DNA of 64,000 nt from Ascarosepion bandense (lineage: Eukaryota; Mollusca; Cephalopoda; Sepiida; Sepiidae). Made by a program: the position numbers and the translations under genes. Numbering within the stretch: the stretch's first letter is position 1; each line of letters begins with the position of its first letter. Under the pieces are notes generated by a model. That model had not been told where the DNA came from and searched no databases. It saw only the letters and a list, made by a program, of their open reading frames with translations. Shown piece after piece: positions 53,881-64,000 of this stretch. Where the stretch lies: NCBI GenBank assembly GCA_037127315.1, contig JBBBDQ010001270.1:4179501-4243500 (forward strand), read 5' to 3'.

Positions 53881-54204
53881 GTTTTGTCCTCGATTGGGTT
53901 CTGAAGAGTGAGGAGAAATGGTTAGAGATTTTGTGTTTCTTTTTCACTGTTATACTTTCCGATTTACCACTTTCTGGTGATATTTTTAAGCCTTGATCTC
54001 TCCCCTCAGTTTGTTTTATATATTTTGTTCAAGTTTTTATATACTTTTAAAATATACGTTTCTAAAGCCCTAATAAAATATTGCATTCTCAACAGATAAT
54101 TTAAATATTTCTGTTTCTTCATCACTCACATATCCAACCTGTGATTTATATTGCAACTATGCTGGGGAGATCTTACCTACGAGTTGCTTTGCTTGTTTGC
54201 TTTT
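53881..54204. other. Unassigned AT-rich sequence
   Basis: Nothing recognised. Confidence 0.4.
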
Positions 54205-54386
54205 TTTAATCATTTCGCCCCAAGCAAGGCGTTAATGCTACTGATGTGCAGGGGGTTACATAAGAGAGTTGAAATATTAGGCAGGAGAAGACTGAAGACA
54301 AAGACGAACCAGCTACAGGGGGTCAGGTAAAAGTTAAGAGAAGGATGTGAACACAGGAGTGAAGACAGTTGCGAAGGTAGAGAGAA
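54205..54386 (-). mobile_element. LINE 3' UTR fragment
   Basis: Inverted tail: poly(T), ATCATTTCGCCCCAAGCAAG, GATGTGCAGGGGGTTACATA, about 180 bp, 5' truncated by the next LINE. Confidence 0.75.
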
Positions 54387-54960
54387 TTTTTTTTTTTATA
54401 AGCGTTTCACCCCGAGCAAGGCATGTCACTGCCACTACTGCGCAGGGGGCTACATAGAGTGGAGAAAGGATGATTAAATATAGGAAATGTCAGAGGGTGG
54501 GTGATAGGCGGGTAGGGATACCGAGAATGGTTAAATATAGGAAATGTCAGAGGGTGGGTGATAGGCGGGTAGGGATACCGAGAATGGTTAAATATAGGAA
54601 ATGTCAGAGGGTGGGTGATAGGCGAGTAAGGATACCGAGAATGAGGGTTGGGTAAATGAGAGTGTTCTGAGAATAAATGGGAGTTAGTGTGATAGGAGGT
54701 GTCTATTGACCCTACATTTAAACACCTGGAGATTGTAGCTGTCGGGAAAGCAGACTTGTGGAAGGGAGTTCCACAGGCGGGAAGCGCGAGAAAAGAGGCT
54801 GTTGGAGTAGAATTTACGGTTACATCTTATTTGTTTAACTGTAAAAGGGTGGGACCTAGTTGCTAAAAAACAAGATACACGGAGTGATGTGGAAAAGGCT
54901 GTAGTTAAGTGGATAAGAGATGGGAATTGACATTGCATTTAACTTTCTGGAGTTCTAGGC
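54387..54960 (-). pseudogene. jockey/CR1/L2-type LINE 3' end with internal 57-bp repeats
   Basis: Inverted poly(A) and tail (GCGTTTCACCCCGAGCAAGG, CTGCGCAGGGGGCTACATAG). The 3' UTR at about 54473-54645 contains three 57-bp tandem units (GGAAATGTCAGAGGGTGGGT). Then comes the ORF C-terminus (ATRSHPFTVKQIRCNRKFYS, FSRASRLWNSLPQVCFPDSY, HLLSH). Confidence 0.8.
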
Positions 54961-55084
54961 GGCAATAGAGCACCAGTTGGCATTATCGAACAAAGCTGAT
55001 ACTTTCAAACCCTCCGCCACAATGGGTACCCAATTTCACTCACAAAACTTGGTTTACTTTGCTTGCTCCCACTGTTAAATCCGT

Positions 55085-55365
55085 TATAACTTGTCACCTG
55101 GAGAGCAGCACACTGCCTCCTTGACCTCACTGGAACGACTACATTGAATTTATGACGGCATCTGCTGCTAGAAATGTTGGTTTACTGTATCAGGCCAGAA
55201 AGTTTTTCTCGTCAGAATCCATCTTGCACATTTATAAATCTACCATTCGTCAGTGCATTGAATACTGTTTCCATATCTGGTTGGAGGCTCCTGCTATTCA
55301 TTTCGAGATTCTTGACAAAATCTAAAGAAAGATCTGCAATATAATCGAAATTGACTTGGCATCTG
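55085..55365 (+). pseudogene. Degraded LINE fragment, plus strand
   Basis: ASAARNVGLLYQARKFFSSE, SILHIYKSTIRQCIEYCFHI and ILDKI, then stops. Similar to RT C-terminal regions above. The interval 54961-55084 holds nothing I recognise. At 55366-55435 the similarity switches to the minus strand (complement of the FYKYFHGFCSDEL region). Confidence 0.65.
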
Positions 55366-55454
55366 GAGTTCAGAAGCTCGTCCTAGCAATTGCAATGAAA
55401 ATATTTGTAGATAAGACAGGAGGAAGCTAGATCCGTTGGACACCATACTGGAAG

Positions 55455-55496
55455 TCAATGATCGCCTACGTCCTGAAGGGACAGATAGATATTAAC
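55455..55496 (+). pseudogene. RTE-type LINE 3' tip
   Basis: AATGATCGCCTACGTCCTGA and GGGACAG match the last bases of the RTE family. A GATA-like tail follows. Confidence 0.55.
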
Positions 55497-55529
55497 AAAT
55501 AGATATGTACAGTACTATTTTCTTCTCGT

Positions 55530-56385
55530 TTGCATCGTATCCAACACCTCATCATTGCTCATGTGCTCTGTCCATGGTATCCTCAGCATCCTTCTGTAAA
55601 ACCACATTTTTGCAGCGTCAAGCCTCTCCTTCATCCTTGATGGGATCCTCCAACATTCACTTCCATACTGAAGAACAGATATTACATAGCACTAATTTCT
55701 TTGTTTCCAGTGAGATTTTTCTCTTTACTCAGTAATCTGGTTAGTTTTTGAAATGCGTTTTTGGTCATGCCAGTGCGTCTTTGGATCTCAATGTTGCACT
55801 TTTCATCCTCTGTCGGAACATTTCCCAGGTATTTAAATTTTTCTTGTTTTATTTTAGTTTCTCTGTTTCTCTTAGTTGGCATTTTTGGGCCTTCTTTTTG
55901 CTGATGACCATACATTCAGTTTTCTTCGACTTTATGCTCAGTCCTTTCTTCTCGCTTTCTTTTACTACCTTCTGTAGGAGGTCCTGCATTCTCCTTTCTG
56001 TGTCTGCTATCAGCACAGTGTCATTCGCGTATCTTAAATTGTTGAGATTGTGGCTGCTAATGGCGAATCCTGACAAGGATTTTATTTCTCTCAGAAATCT
56101 TTCGTTGAATACATACGGTGAGAAAACACATCCTTGTCTTCCACCCCCCACTTTATTTGTGTATATCTTCTGAAATCACTTCCTATCCGTACGTAAGCCT
56201 TTTGCTGTCAATATAGATTCTTTATTATCTAAACGTCTTTTCCAAAAATGTCGAGGTTGTCAAGCATCTCTATCAAGTTTTTGTGAGGTACTTTATCAAA
56301 CACCTTTTGCGTAGTCTATAAAGCACAAATAAAAGTCCTTCTGTATTTGTATTGCTCTTTCATATTTCCCAAATATTGTCACTGA
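55530..56385 (-). pseudogene. RTE-type LINE, RT region
   Basis: Minus strand: [36 protein letters not shown] (catalytic YADD changed to YAND), KKGLSIKSKKTECMVIS, KFKYLGNVPTEDEKCNIEIQ and AFQKLTRLL. The C-terminal end stops at about 55530. Diverged and frameshifted near 56160-56300. Confidence 0.8.
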
Positions 56386-56455
56386 TATGCTACGATTGTT
56401 AGCAAATGAGTGTGTAAACACTGGGAAAATGTAGAGACCTCGGCGATGCTTATAA

Positions 56456-57360
56456 AATTGGCCTTGTGCCAGACACAACTGATGTGCCTTAATTTAAAAT
56501 ATCAGAAGGTTGAGGGTTGGATATTGGAATGTGGAAGAATAAAATATATTGTTTTGTATGTTAAAGTAAAATTTTATTAACTAAACAGAATAACAAATTT
56601 ATAAGAAGTAAAATACTCAATGTAGGGAGTTAATTAATTTGTATGCGTTAAATGTTCAATGAGTAAATGGAAGTAGTTAGATGTTCCAGATAAATACTAG
56701 TAAGGAGTTAAATGAATCGAGCTTATGATTGATAATAACAATTTGCGTGTATGTAAAAAGATTAATAAGGCTATTAATAAAATCTGTGTTCCTTTCCCTT
56801 TTTGTTGGCCGGCTAAAGAGTGAAAAAAAAGGTCAAGCAATAAAGGAAAATTGTACTTATCAGACTTTAGTTTTTAGGAGTCAGTTGAAGTATCTTCTTG
56901 TTGCTGTTGTTTTGACGGCGTGTGAGTGAAGACAGAAAAAGGAAAATTGGAAGAAGGAAGAAAGAATGTATGTCGACGAGACATGACAGAGTCGGCGTCT
57001 TGAAATTTCTTTTTGTTACATTTTAGCTAATTCCTACTTCCATCTGACTGACTGATTTTTGCCAGTCAAGAGATGTGGTTTCGAGATGGGTATACGGATT
57101 CGAGATGGGTATACGGTTTCGAGCCAGTCACATGACTAGATTCCTAATCATGTATACCCATTTTGTACGTGTTAAGAAAAACTGACTGAGGTCATAGAAC
57201 AATTTGCTATTTTCTATCCAATCAGAATCAAGAATCTTAATTTTCACACCGACTTGTGAAATTTGCTTTGGTCTCGGTTTTCAGTCGTTCTGATCCATTT
57301 TTCGGGTTTGCAATTTTGCTTTTTGCGTTTCAGTTAATTGTTGGCTGATATAGGATTTGT
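56456..57360 (+). repeat. LTR-like repeat, copy B, with its left partner
   Basis: TTGGCCTTGTGCCAGACACA to AATAAAATATATTG is directly followed at 56560 by TGTTAAAGTAAAATTTTATT. In copy A the same two parts are separated by a LINE insertion and a TG array. A direct repeat GGTTTCGAGATGGGTATACG/GGATTCGAGATGGGTATACG sits at 57069-57110. Confidence 0.55.
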
Positions 57361-57759
57361 TTCCTCTATGCTTTCGTTTATATACTTTTTTAAAAAATCG
57401 CTTCCCTGTTTTCGTAACATTCAACAACGCTTTTTTCTTTCTTTCTCCCTTTCCTTTTTTTCTTTCTTTTTAATTTTAATTTGTTCTTCAGCAAGATGTT
57501 TGGTTTTCATATTCTGTGATTAGACGAGATAAATGACAGGCAGTAATGGAAAAAGAAACAATGACATGGTCCTCTGCAGGAATCTGCATTGAATTCAAAG
57601 CCAAAGAACAGCTGCAAGTGTACCAGATGATCTGGAAACACTTTGAACTTCCAAAGAGAAAGATCAAATGATTTTTGTTCCTCATTCAGCTCAGAAGCAG
57701 CACGTATTTGCTATGAAATTATCATCTGCTTTAATCAATAATATTACCAATTGATTATT
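57361..57759. other. Unassigned sequence
   Basis: T-rich at 57420-57480. A short minus-strand frame at 57488-57685 has no known motif. Confidence 0.35.
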
Positions 57760-58162
57760 ACTACTAGTTTGGCGCCATATTATTATTGTCACTTTTTATC
57801 CCAATCTGACTCAATACAGACTTCATTATTACTATAATTTCATTACTAGTTTTATTCTATGTTAATATAGCTACTTTTTTTTCTCTCGATGCACTGGCTC
57901 AATACACTCTTCATTATTACTATTATTTTATTACAAGTTTTATTTCAACTTATTATTGTTGCTTTTTATCCGTTCCCCCAGGCTCAATCCACTCTTCATT
58001 GCTCTATTATTTATTACTAGTTTTATTTCATGTTGTTACTGTTGCTTTTTATCCCAACACTTTGGTACAATGCATTATTATTATTATTACTAGTATTTTA
58101 TTACTAGTTTTATTTCATCTTATTATTATTGCTTTTAATCCTAAAATTCTAGTTCAATACAC

Positions 58163-58205
<43 letters not shown>

Positions 58206-58265
58206 GCGTATTTTATTTCGTTTTATTACTGTTGCTTATGATCCCAAAATTCTGGCTTAATACAC

Positions 58266-58303
<38 letters not shown>

Positions 58304-58551
58304 CTAGTTTTATACCATCTTATTATTGTTGCTTTTTATCCCTTCACTCGTGTTCAATACACTCTTCATAACTTCAATTATTTTATTACTAGTTTTATTG
58401 CATGTTGTTACTGTTGCTTTTTATCTCAACACTTTGGCGCAATACACTATATATTATTACTAGTATTTTATTACGAGTTTTATTTTATCTTATTATTCTT
58501 GCTTTTAAACCCAAAATTCTGGCTCAATACACTATTATTATTATTATTATT
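57760..58551. repeat. TTA-rich satellite of about 85 bp, left block
   Basis: Degenerate tandem units with ATTACTAGTTTTATTTCATC, TTATTATTGTTGCTTTTTAT, CCCAAAATTCTGGCTCAATA and CACTCTTCATTATTAC, with expanded (ATT)n in some units. It continues beyond each of the two Dong copies. Confidence 0.8.
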
Positions 58552-60774
58552 ATGTCATTTTTCATCATATTTCGATTTCTGCTTTGGTCTCACTACCAAC
58601 CAAGTCTGCGGGGAGACCTAAGGCAGGTAGTGGCGTGTTGTTATGGCTCCATTTCATGTTTTTCTATCTTCCCTATCATCCTCAGCATTACATAGATAAA
58701 GTTTTCCTTAGTGTGTGGGCTGTACTTAATAAGACAATTTTTTGTATATCTCTTAAGCTGGGGTTTCCAGGGATTCTTTCAATGTGTTGTTTTGTTCCAT
58801 TTTTTATCATTCCAAGTGCACCTACTATCACTGGCACAACTCTTGTTTTCAATTTCCACATTTTTCCTATTTCAATTTCCAGGTTTTTGTATTTTGACAG
58901 TTTTTCAAATTCCTTGATTGCCATATCAATTAATAGACGAGTTTTCTCCTTCTGGTTTTTAACAATAATGTCTGGCCTGTTTGCTTCAATTTTTCTGTCT
59001 GTGTAGATGGTGTAATCCCATAGAATGGTTACATCTTCTATTTCTGTAACTGGTGCTGGGTGATGTTCATACCAGTGTTTGTTTACAGCTTTTCCATAAT
59101 GTTTGCACATTGCCCAATGTAAATATTGCCCAACTCTATCGTGGCGATTTTTATATTCGTTTGGGGCAAGCACAGAGCAGCCTGAGATTAGGTGGTCTAT
59201 TGTTTCTTGGTGTTTATCACAAAACCTGCATTTTGGATCCATATTATTATGCATAATATTTGCTTGAAAGTTTCTCGTGAAAAGACTTTGGTCTTGTGCT
59301 GCAAGTATAAATCCTTCAGTTTCAGACTTTAACCCAGATGCACGTAACCATCGATGAGTATTAACTTTGTCAACATTGGATTTATTGGCACGTACTGGAT
59401 ATTGGCCATGCAAAGGTTTGTCTTGCCAGCGCTGTTTCATCTTTTCAAGAGCTTTATCTTTGGCTTTCATTTTCATATTCTTTGCCGCAATAGTCGGCTC
59501 TTGGCTTCCGTTCTGCTTTTCTACAGAATCTACTAACTGTAAATCTTGTTTGTATTTACTGCCTTCTTTTATTATTGAATATTTTTTCTTTCTTTCTTCA
59601 TGTTGCCTTACTAATTGTATCATCCAATCCTTTGTTGTTTCTATGTATGTTAGTAAGCCAATAGTTGTTGTCTTGTATGACAATTCCAGCTGAATAAGAC
59701 CCCTTCCACCTTCTTTACGGGGTATGTATAGACGGTCTACATCAGCCTTTGGATGATGCATCTTATGCTTAGAAAGAAGCTTTCTTGTTTTAGCATCCAT
59801 TCGCCTGATGTCGTTTAGAGTACAGTTTAAGATGTTGAAGCTATATTGGACAACTGGGATTGCAAGGCTATTAATGGCCATAACTCTGTTCTGTGAATTT
59901 AATTCAGTTTTTAATATCATTCGTAGCCTTCTATAGTACTCTTTACGCACTATTTCTTTCATTTTTTTATGGTGAATGTTTTCGCTCTCATTTACACATA
60001 GGTATTTATAAGCTTCTTCTGGTTTCAATTCTTTTATTGTTACAGCAGGGTCTAGGCTAATTGAGGATGTTTCTTGTATTGATCCACGTAAAACTGTAGC
60101 TTTAGCACATTTATTCAAATTAAATTTCATTCCAATGTCTTCGCTGAAGCATTTTACAGTTTGCAGAAGACCTTCCAGCTCATTATCATTCTTAGCATAT
60201 AACTTCAAGTCATCCATGTAAAATAGATGGCTTATTTTCTTTTGGCCTATTTTATAACCACATTCTGTCTTATTAAGTTGACTGGTTAGTGCTATTAATG
60301 ATATGCAGAATAGTAAGGGAGATAAAGAATCACCTTGAAATATACCTCTTTTGATGTTTATTTCATCAGACTTATAGGTTCCATTTATATGATTGAGGTA
60401 AAGGGTTGTTTTCCATATAGACATGCACTGTTTGATGAAATTGATGATGACGGGCGATATCTTGTATATATTTAAAGTCTTTAAAATCCAGTCATGTGGC
60501 ACACTATCGAATGCCTTTCGGTAGTCTATCCAGGCAGTACTAAGATTTTTCTTTGTATTGTAGCAGTTTTCCAGGATCATTTTGTTAATTAGCAATTGGT
60601 CTTTACAAACATAACAGCCACGTTTGCACCCTTTTTGTTCAAGCGGTATTATGTCATTTCTTTCTAAGAATAAATATGTTTGTTTTGTTAAAATAGATGT
60701 TAGTAGTTTATATGTTGTCGGAAGACATGTAATTGGTCTGTAGTTTTTCGGGTTGTTTGTTTCACCATTCTTGG

Positions 60775-60776
<2 letters not shown>
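58552..60776 (-). pseudogene. Dong/R4-like retrotransposon, copy 2
   Basis: Minus strand. The frame is open from about 60776 (PKNGETNNPKNYRPITC) to the stop at 58688, with Met at 60595. It keeps AWIDYRKAFDSVPHDW, YMDD and the CCHC finger. A 24-bp in-frame deletion near 58927 turns IDMACPADCNIAIKE into IDMAIKE, removing the strongly conserved CPAD next to the endonuclease Asp. It is truncated 5' into TTA repeats, with the same 3' end as copy 1. Confidence 0.9.
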
Positions 60777-60810
<34 letters not shown>

Positions 60811-61050
60811 CTAGTTTTATACCATCTTATTATTGTTGCTTTTTATCCCTTCACTCGTCTTCAATTCACTCTTCATAACTTCAATTATTTTATTACTAGT
60901 TTTATTTCATCTTATTATTATTGCTTTTAATCCTAAAATTCTAGTTCAATACACTATTATTATTATTATTATTATTGCGTATTTTATTTCGTTTTATTAC
61001 TGTTGCTTATGATCCCAAAATTCTGGCTTAATACACTATTATTATTATTA
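60777..61050. repeat. TTA-rich satellite between Dong copies 2 and 3
   Basis: (ATT)n at 60777-60810, then units GTTTTATACCATCTTATTAT, CCCTTCACTCGTCTTCAATT and TTCGTTTTATTACTGTTGCT, and (ATT)n at 60956-60976 and 61036-61050. The same unit order occurs at 58100-58340. Confidence 0.8.
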
Positions 61051-62458
61051 TGTCATTTTCATCATATTTCGATTTCTGCTTTGGTCTCACTACCAACCAA
61101 GTCTGCGGGGAGACCTAAGGCAGGTAGTGGCGTGTTGTTATGGCTCCATGTCATGTTTTTCTATCTTCCCTATCATCTCCAGCATTACATAGATAAAGTT
61201 TTCCTTAGTGTGTGGGCTGTACTTAATAAGACAATTTTTTGTATATCTCTTAAGCTGGGGTTTCCAGGGATTCTTTCAATTTTTTATCATTCCAAGTGCA
61301 CCTACTATCACTGGCACAACTCTTGTTTTCAATTTCCACATTTTTCCTATTTCAATTTCCAGGTCTTTATATTTTGACAGTTTTTCAAATTCCTTGATTG
61401 CTATGTTACAATCCGCTGGACAAGCCATATCAATTAATAGACAAGTCTTCTCCTTCTGGTTTTTAACAATAATGTCTGGCCTGTTTGCTTCAATTTTTCT
61501 GTCTGTGTAGATGGTGTAATCCCATAGAATGGTTACATCTTCTATTTCTGTAACCGGTGCTGGATGATGTTCATACCAGTGTTTGCCTACAGCTTTTCCA
61601 TAATGTTTGCATATTGCCCAATGTAAATATTGCCCAACTCTATCGTGGCGATTTTTATATTCATTTGGGGCAAGCACAGAACAGCCTGAGATTAGGTGGT
61701 CTATTGTTTCTTGGTGTTTATCACAAAACCTGCATTTTGGATCCATATTATTATGCATAATATTTGCCTGAAAGTTTCTCGTGAAAAGACTTTGGTCTTG
61801 TGCTGCAAGAATAAAGCCTTCAGTTTCGGGCTTTAATCCAGATAAGCCAATAGTTGTTGTCTTGTATGACAATTCCAGCTGAATAAGACCTCTTCCACCT
61901 TCTTTACGGGGTATGTATAGACGGTCTACATCAGCCTTTGGATGATGCATCTTATGCTTAGAAAGAAGCTTTCTTGTTTTAGCATCCATTCGCCTGATGT
62001 CGTTTAGAGTACAGTTTAAGATGTTAAAGCTATATTGGACAACTGGGATTGCAAGGCTATTAATGGCCATAACTCTGTTCTGTGAATTTAATTCAGTTTT
62101 TAATATCATTCGTAGCCTTCTATAGTACTCTTTACGCACTATTTCTTTCATTTTTTTATGGTGAATGTTTTCGCTCTCATTTACACCTAGGTATTTATAA
62201 GCTTCTTCTGGTTTCAATTCTTTTATTGTTACAGCAGGGTCTAGGCTAATTGAGGATGTTTCTTGTATTGATCCACGTAAAACTGTAGCTTTAGCACATT
62301 TATTCAAATTAAATTTCATTCCAATGTCTTCGCTGAAGCATTTTACAGTTTGCCGAAGACCTTCCAGTTCATTATCATTCTTAGCATATAACTTCAAGTC
62401 ATCCATGTAAAATAGATGGCTTATTTTCTTTTGTCCTATTTTATAACCACATTCTGTC

Positions 62459-62461
<3 letters not shown>
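61051..62461 (-). pseudogene. Dong/R4-like retrotransposon, copy 3
   Basis: Minus strand. It starts just before the RT active site (YMDDLKLYAK) and is truncated into TTA repeats. An in-frame deletion of about 315 bp joins TTTIGL to SGLKPETEGF, removing the thumb/linker region. CCHC and RPD/IDMACPAD are kept. A 17-bp deletion near 61280 shifts the frame and ends the protein after GALGMIKN. Same 3' end as copies 1 and 2. Confidence 0.9.
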
Positions 62462-62509
<48 letters not shown>

Positions 62510-62738
62510 CTAGTTTTATACCATCTTATTATTGTTGCTTTTTATCCCTTCACTCGTCTTCAATTCACTCTTCATAACTTCAATTATTTTATTACTAGTT
62601 TTATTGCATGTTGTTACTGTTGCTTTTTATCTCAACACTTTGGCGCAATACACTATATATTATTACTAGTATTTTATTACGAGTTTTATTTTATCTTATT
62701 ATTCTTGCTTTTAAACCCAAAATTCTGGCTCAATACAC

Positions 62739-62800
<62 letters not shown>

Positions 62801-62990
62801 GTTTCATTTAATCTTATTATTGTTGCTTTTAATTCCCACACTTTGGATCAATACACTCTTCATTATTACTAGTTTTTATTACTAGTTTTATTCCATCTTA
62901 TTATTGTTTCTTTTAATCCCAAAATTCTGGCTCAATACACTCTTCATTATTACTATTATTTTATTACTAGTTTTCTTGGCTCTCCACAAG
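62462..62990. repeat. TTA-rich satellite, right block
   Basis: (ATT)n at 62460-62507 and 62740-62798, with units nearly identical to 58296-58540 between them (CAACACTTTGGCGCAATACA, TTACGAGTTTTATTTTATCT). Confidence 0.8.
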
Positions 62991-63329
62991 GGGTTGCTAC
63001 TAAATCTCTCCAAGATATATCTTTCTTACATCACATTTTTTTTTATTCTTACCGACCCTCCCTTCATGCTCATACACCCTCAATCAGTAAACCTCTACCT
63101 TGTGTTGCTGTTGGCTCTTGTATTGGATGAACTTCATAAAAAAATTGTCTTAGCATTTGAACCTTTACCCTCACCCTTTGTTCCTGTTTTGTCGTTTATT
63201 TATACAAATGAATTGCTGTGTGTACAATATGAACAGTTCCTTGGTCAGTTCTTTACTGATATCTTCACTCCATGATGCTCTATCTTGAGTTAAAATTTTC
63301 TGCTGACATGAGACGAAAGATTATATTTA
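62991..63329. other. Unassigned sequence with a 123-residue frame
   Basis: A plus-strand frame (62904-63275) ends DELHKKIVLAFEPLPSPFVP and GQFFTDIFTP. The first part reads through satellite. I do not recognise the rest. It could be an old LINE segment or host exon, but it has no motif that decides. Confidence 0.3.
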
Positions 63330-63545
63330 CTATTGCTTGGCCTGTAGATAAGAAAGTCGGTTTACTGTGTCGTCCTAGAGAGTTATATCTTGTTAGAATC
63401 TGACACATTTATAACATTTACCATTCCTCCATGTGTTAAAAATACTGCTGTTGCATCTGGTCTGCTGCTTCTGTCAGAGTTTCTTGAAAAAATCCAAAGA
63501 AGAATCTAAAATATCATCGGTTCTGACCTACTATCATGGCTTCAA
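63330..63545 (+). pseudogene. Old LINE relic (RT C-terminal region)
   Basis: KVGLLCRPRELYL, HIYN, then YCCCIWSAAS and EKIQRRI-like words follow the order of the LINE C-terminus (VGSLCRARK, ILHIYKSTI, YCCHIWSGA, LDKVQRRVCN), with many stops. Confidence 0.6.
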
Positions 63546-64000
63546 TTCTAATGAAGAAACAAGTTCTAGATTTAAAAATTTAAATGCTAAGCACTGACTC
63601 ATTGATTTTGTTAGAAATAAACGAATTTAATGGAATTTGCAAACTTGACTTAACACACACAAACACGTGAAATTTCACACCTCGATGCGAAATGTTTTTT
63701 CGGTCAATAGAAAACAAGGAAACATCTAAAAACAAAATAGAAAAGCCAGAATCACATCCAGGGGTGATTTCCCAAATGACCTACAAACGATATAAAAGAC
63801 GGGACAAGACAACCGTCGCCAGAGAGAAATGAGACTAGCGTAATTAACACGTACCCTTGACAAACGTTAAGCGAACGCTATTATTGTCTCTATCTTTCTC
63901 TCTCACATCTCACCTCTCACCGCCTTCTTTTTCACCATTCACCCTGAGCGATAACTTCAAAGACACTCATACCAACAATAACGTTCATACATACATGGAT
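63546..64000. other. Unassigned sequence
   Basis: No recognisable gene or repeat to the window end. Confidence 0.4.

Noticed and set aside
54470..54655. Repeat protein with VKYRKCQRVGDRRVGIPRM units
   Set aside because: Lies antisense within a LINE 3' UTR tandem repeat; no other coding evidence.
58584..59006. Plus-strand frames opposite Dong copies 2 and 3 (and minus-strand frames opposite copy 1)
   Set aside because: They are antisense shadows of the retrotransposon ORF and repeat wherever a copy occurs.
62904..63275. Host exon
   Set aside because: The first third is satellite, there are no clear splice sites and no recognised domain; evidence is too thin.

Overview
This looks like a repeat-saturated intergenic or intronic stretch of a large animal genome. 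I found no host protein-coding gene, intact tRNA gene or bacterial-style operon. The mixture of RTE-type and jockey/CR1/L2-type LINEs, Dong/R4 elements, Penelope-like elements, tRNA- and 5S-derived SINEs, mariner, Tc1, hAT and piggyBac relics and long TA, TG and TAA microsatellites fits a metazoan. A mollusc (possibly a cephalopod) is my best guess, but the taxon is an inference and not proven here.

Layout. 0-5.4 kb: two mariner relics broken by RTE LINE fragments, a foldback element and a short LINE-derived element. 5.4-9.7 kb: a hairpin, a tRNA-SINE piece, a Tc1-type MITE and a tandem modular repeat. 9.7-12.2 kb: a Dong/R4-like LINE with a long open frame inside TAA repeats. 12.2-17.5 kb: SINEs and nested RTE copies. 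17.8-18.9 kb: a piggyBac-type MITE amplified in tandem. 19.1-20.7 kb: 5S- and tRNA-derived SINEs and an RTE insertion carrying telomeric repeats. 21-28.8 kb: LINE tails, GIY-YIG and Penelope relics, an LTR-like unit with consecutive hairpins, and an RTE copy. 29-36 kb: dispersed repeats, an inverted pair of hAT relics and a Tc1 relic. 36.3-39.85 kb: an almost intact APE-type LINE on the minus strand, broken by one stop. 40-46 kb: a 5S-tRNA SINE, a 15-bp minisatellite and a 962-bp tandem duplication carrying hammerhead ribozymes next to Penelope GIY-YIG endonuclease fragments. 46-57.4 kb: more RTE, LINE and mariner relics. 57.7-63 kb: a TTA-rich satellite of about 85 bp holding two more Dong copies.

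How the parts relate. Most of the sequence is explained by autonomous elements (Dong, RTE, the 36 kb LINE, Penelope, Tc1) and the short parasites or derivatives that share their ends: short elements with the LINE head and tail, composite 5S-tRNA SINEs, MITEs, and tRNA-like/hammerhead units. The most unusual signals are the hammerhead/tRNA-like family, the telomere-repeat-bearing RTE insertion, the head-plus-tail LINE derivatives, the 5S-tRNA composite SINE and the MITE-born satellite.
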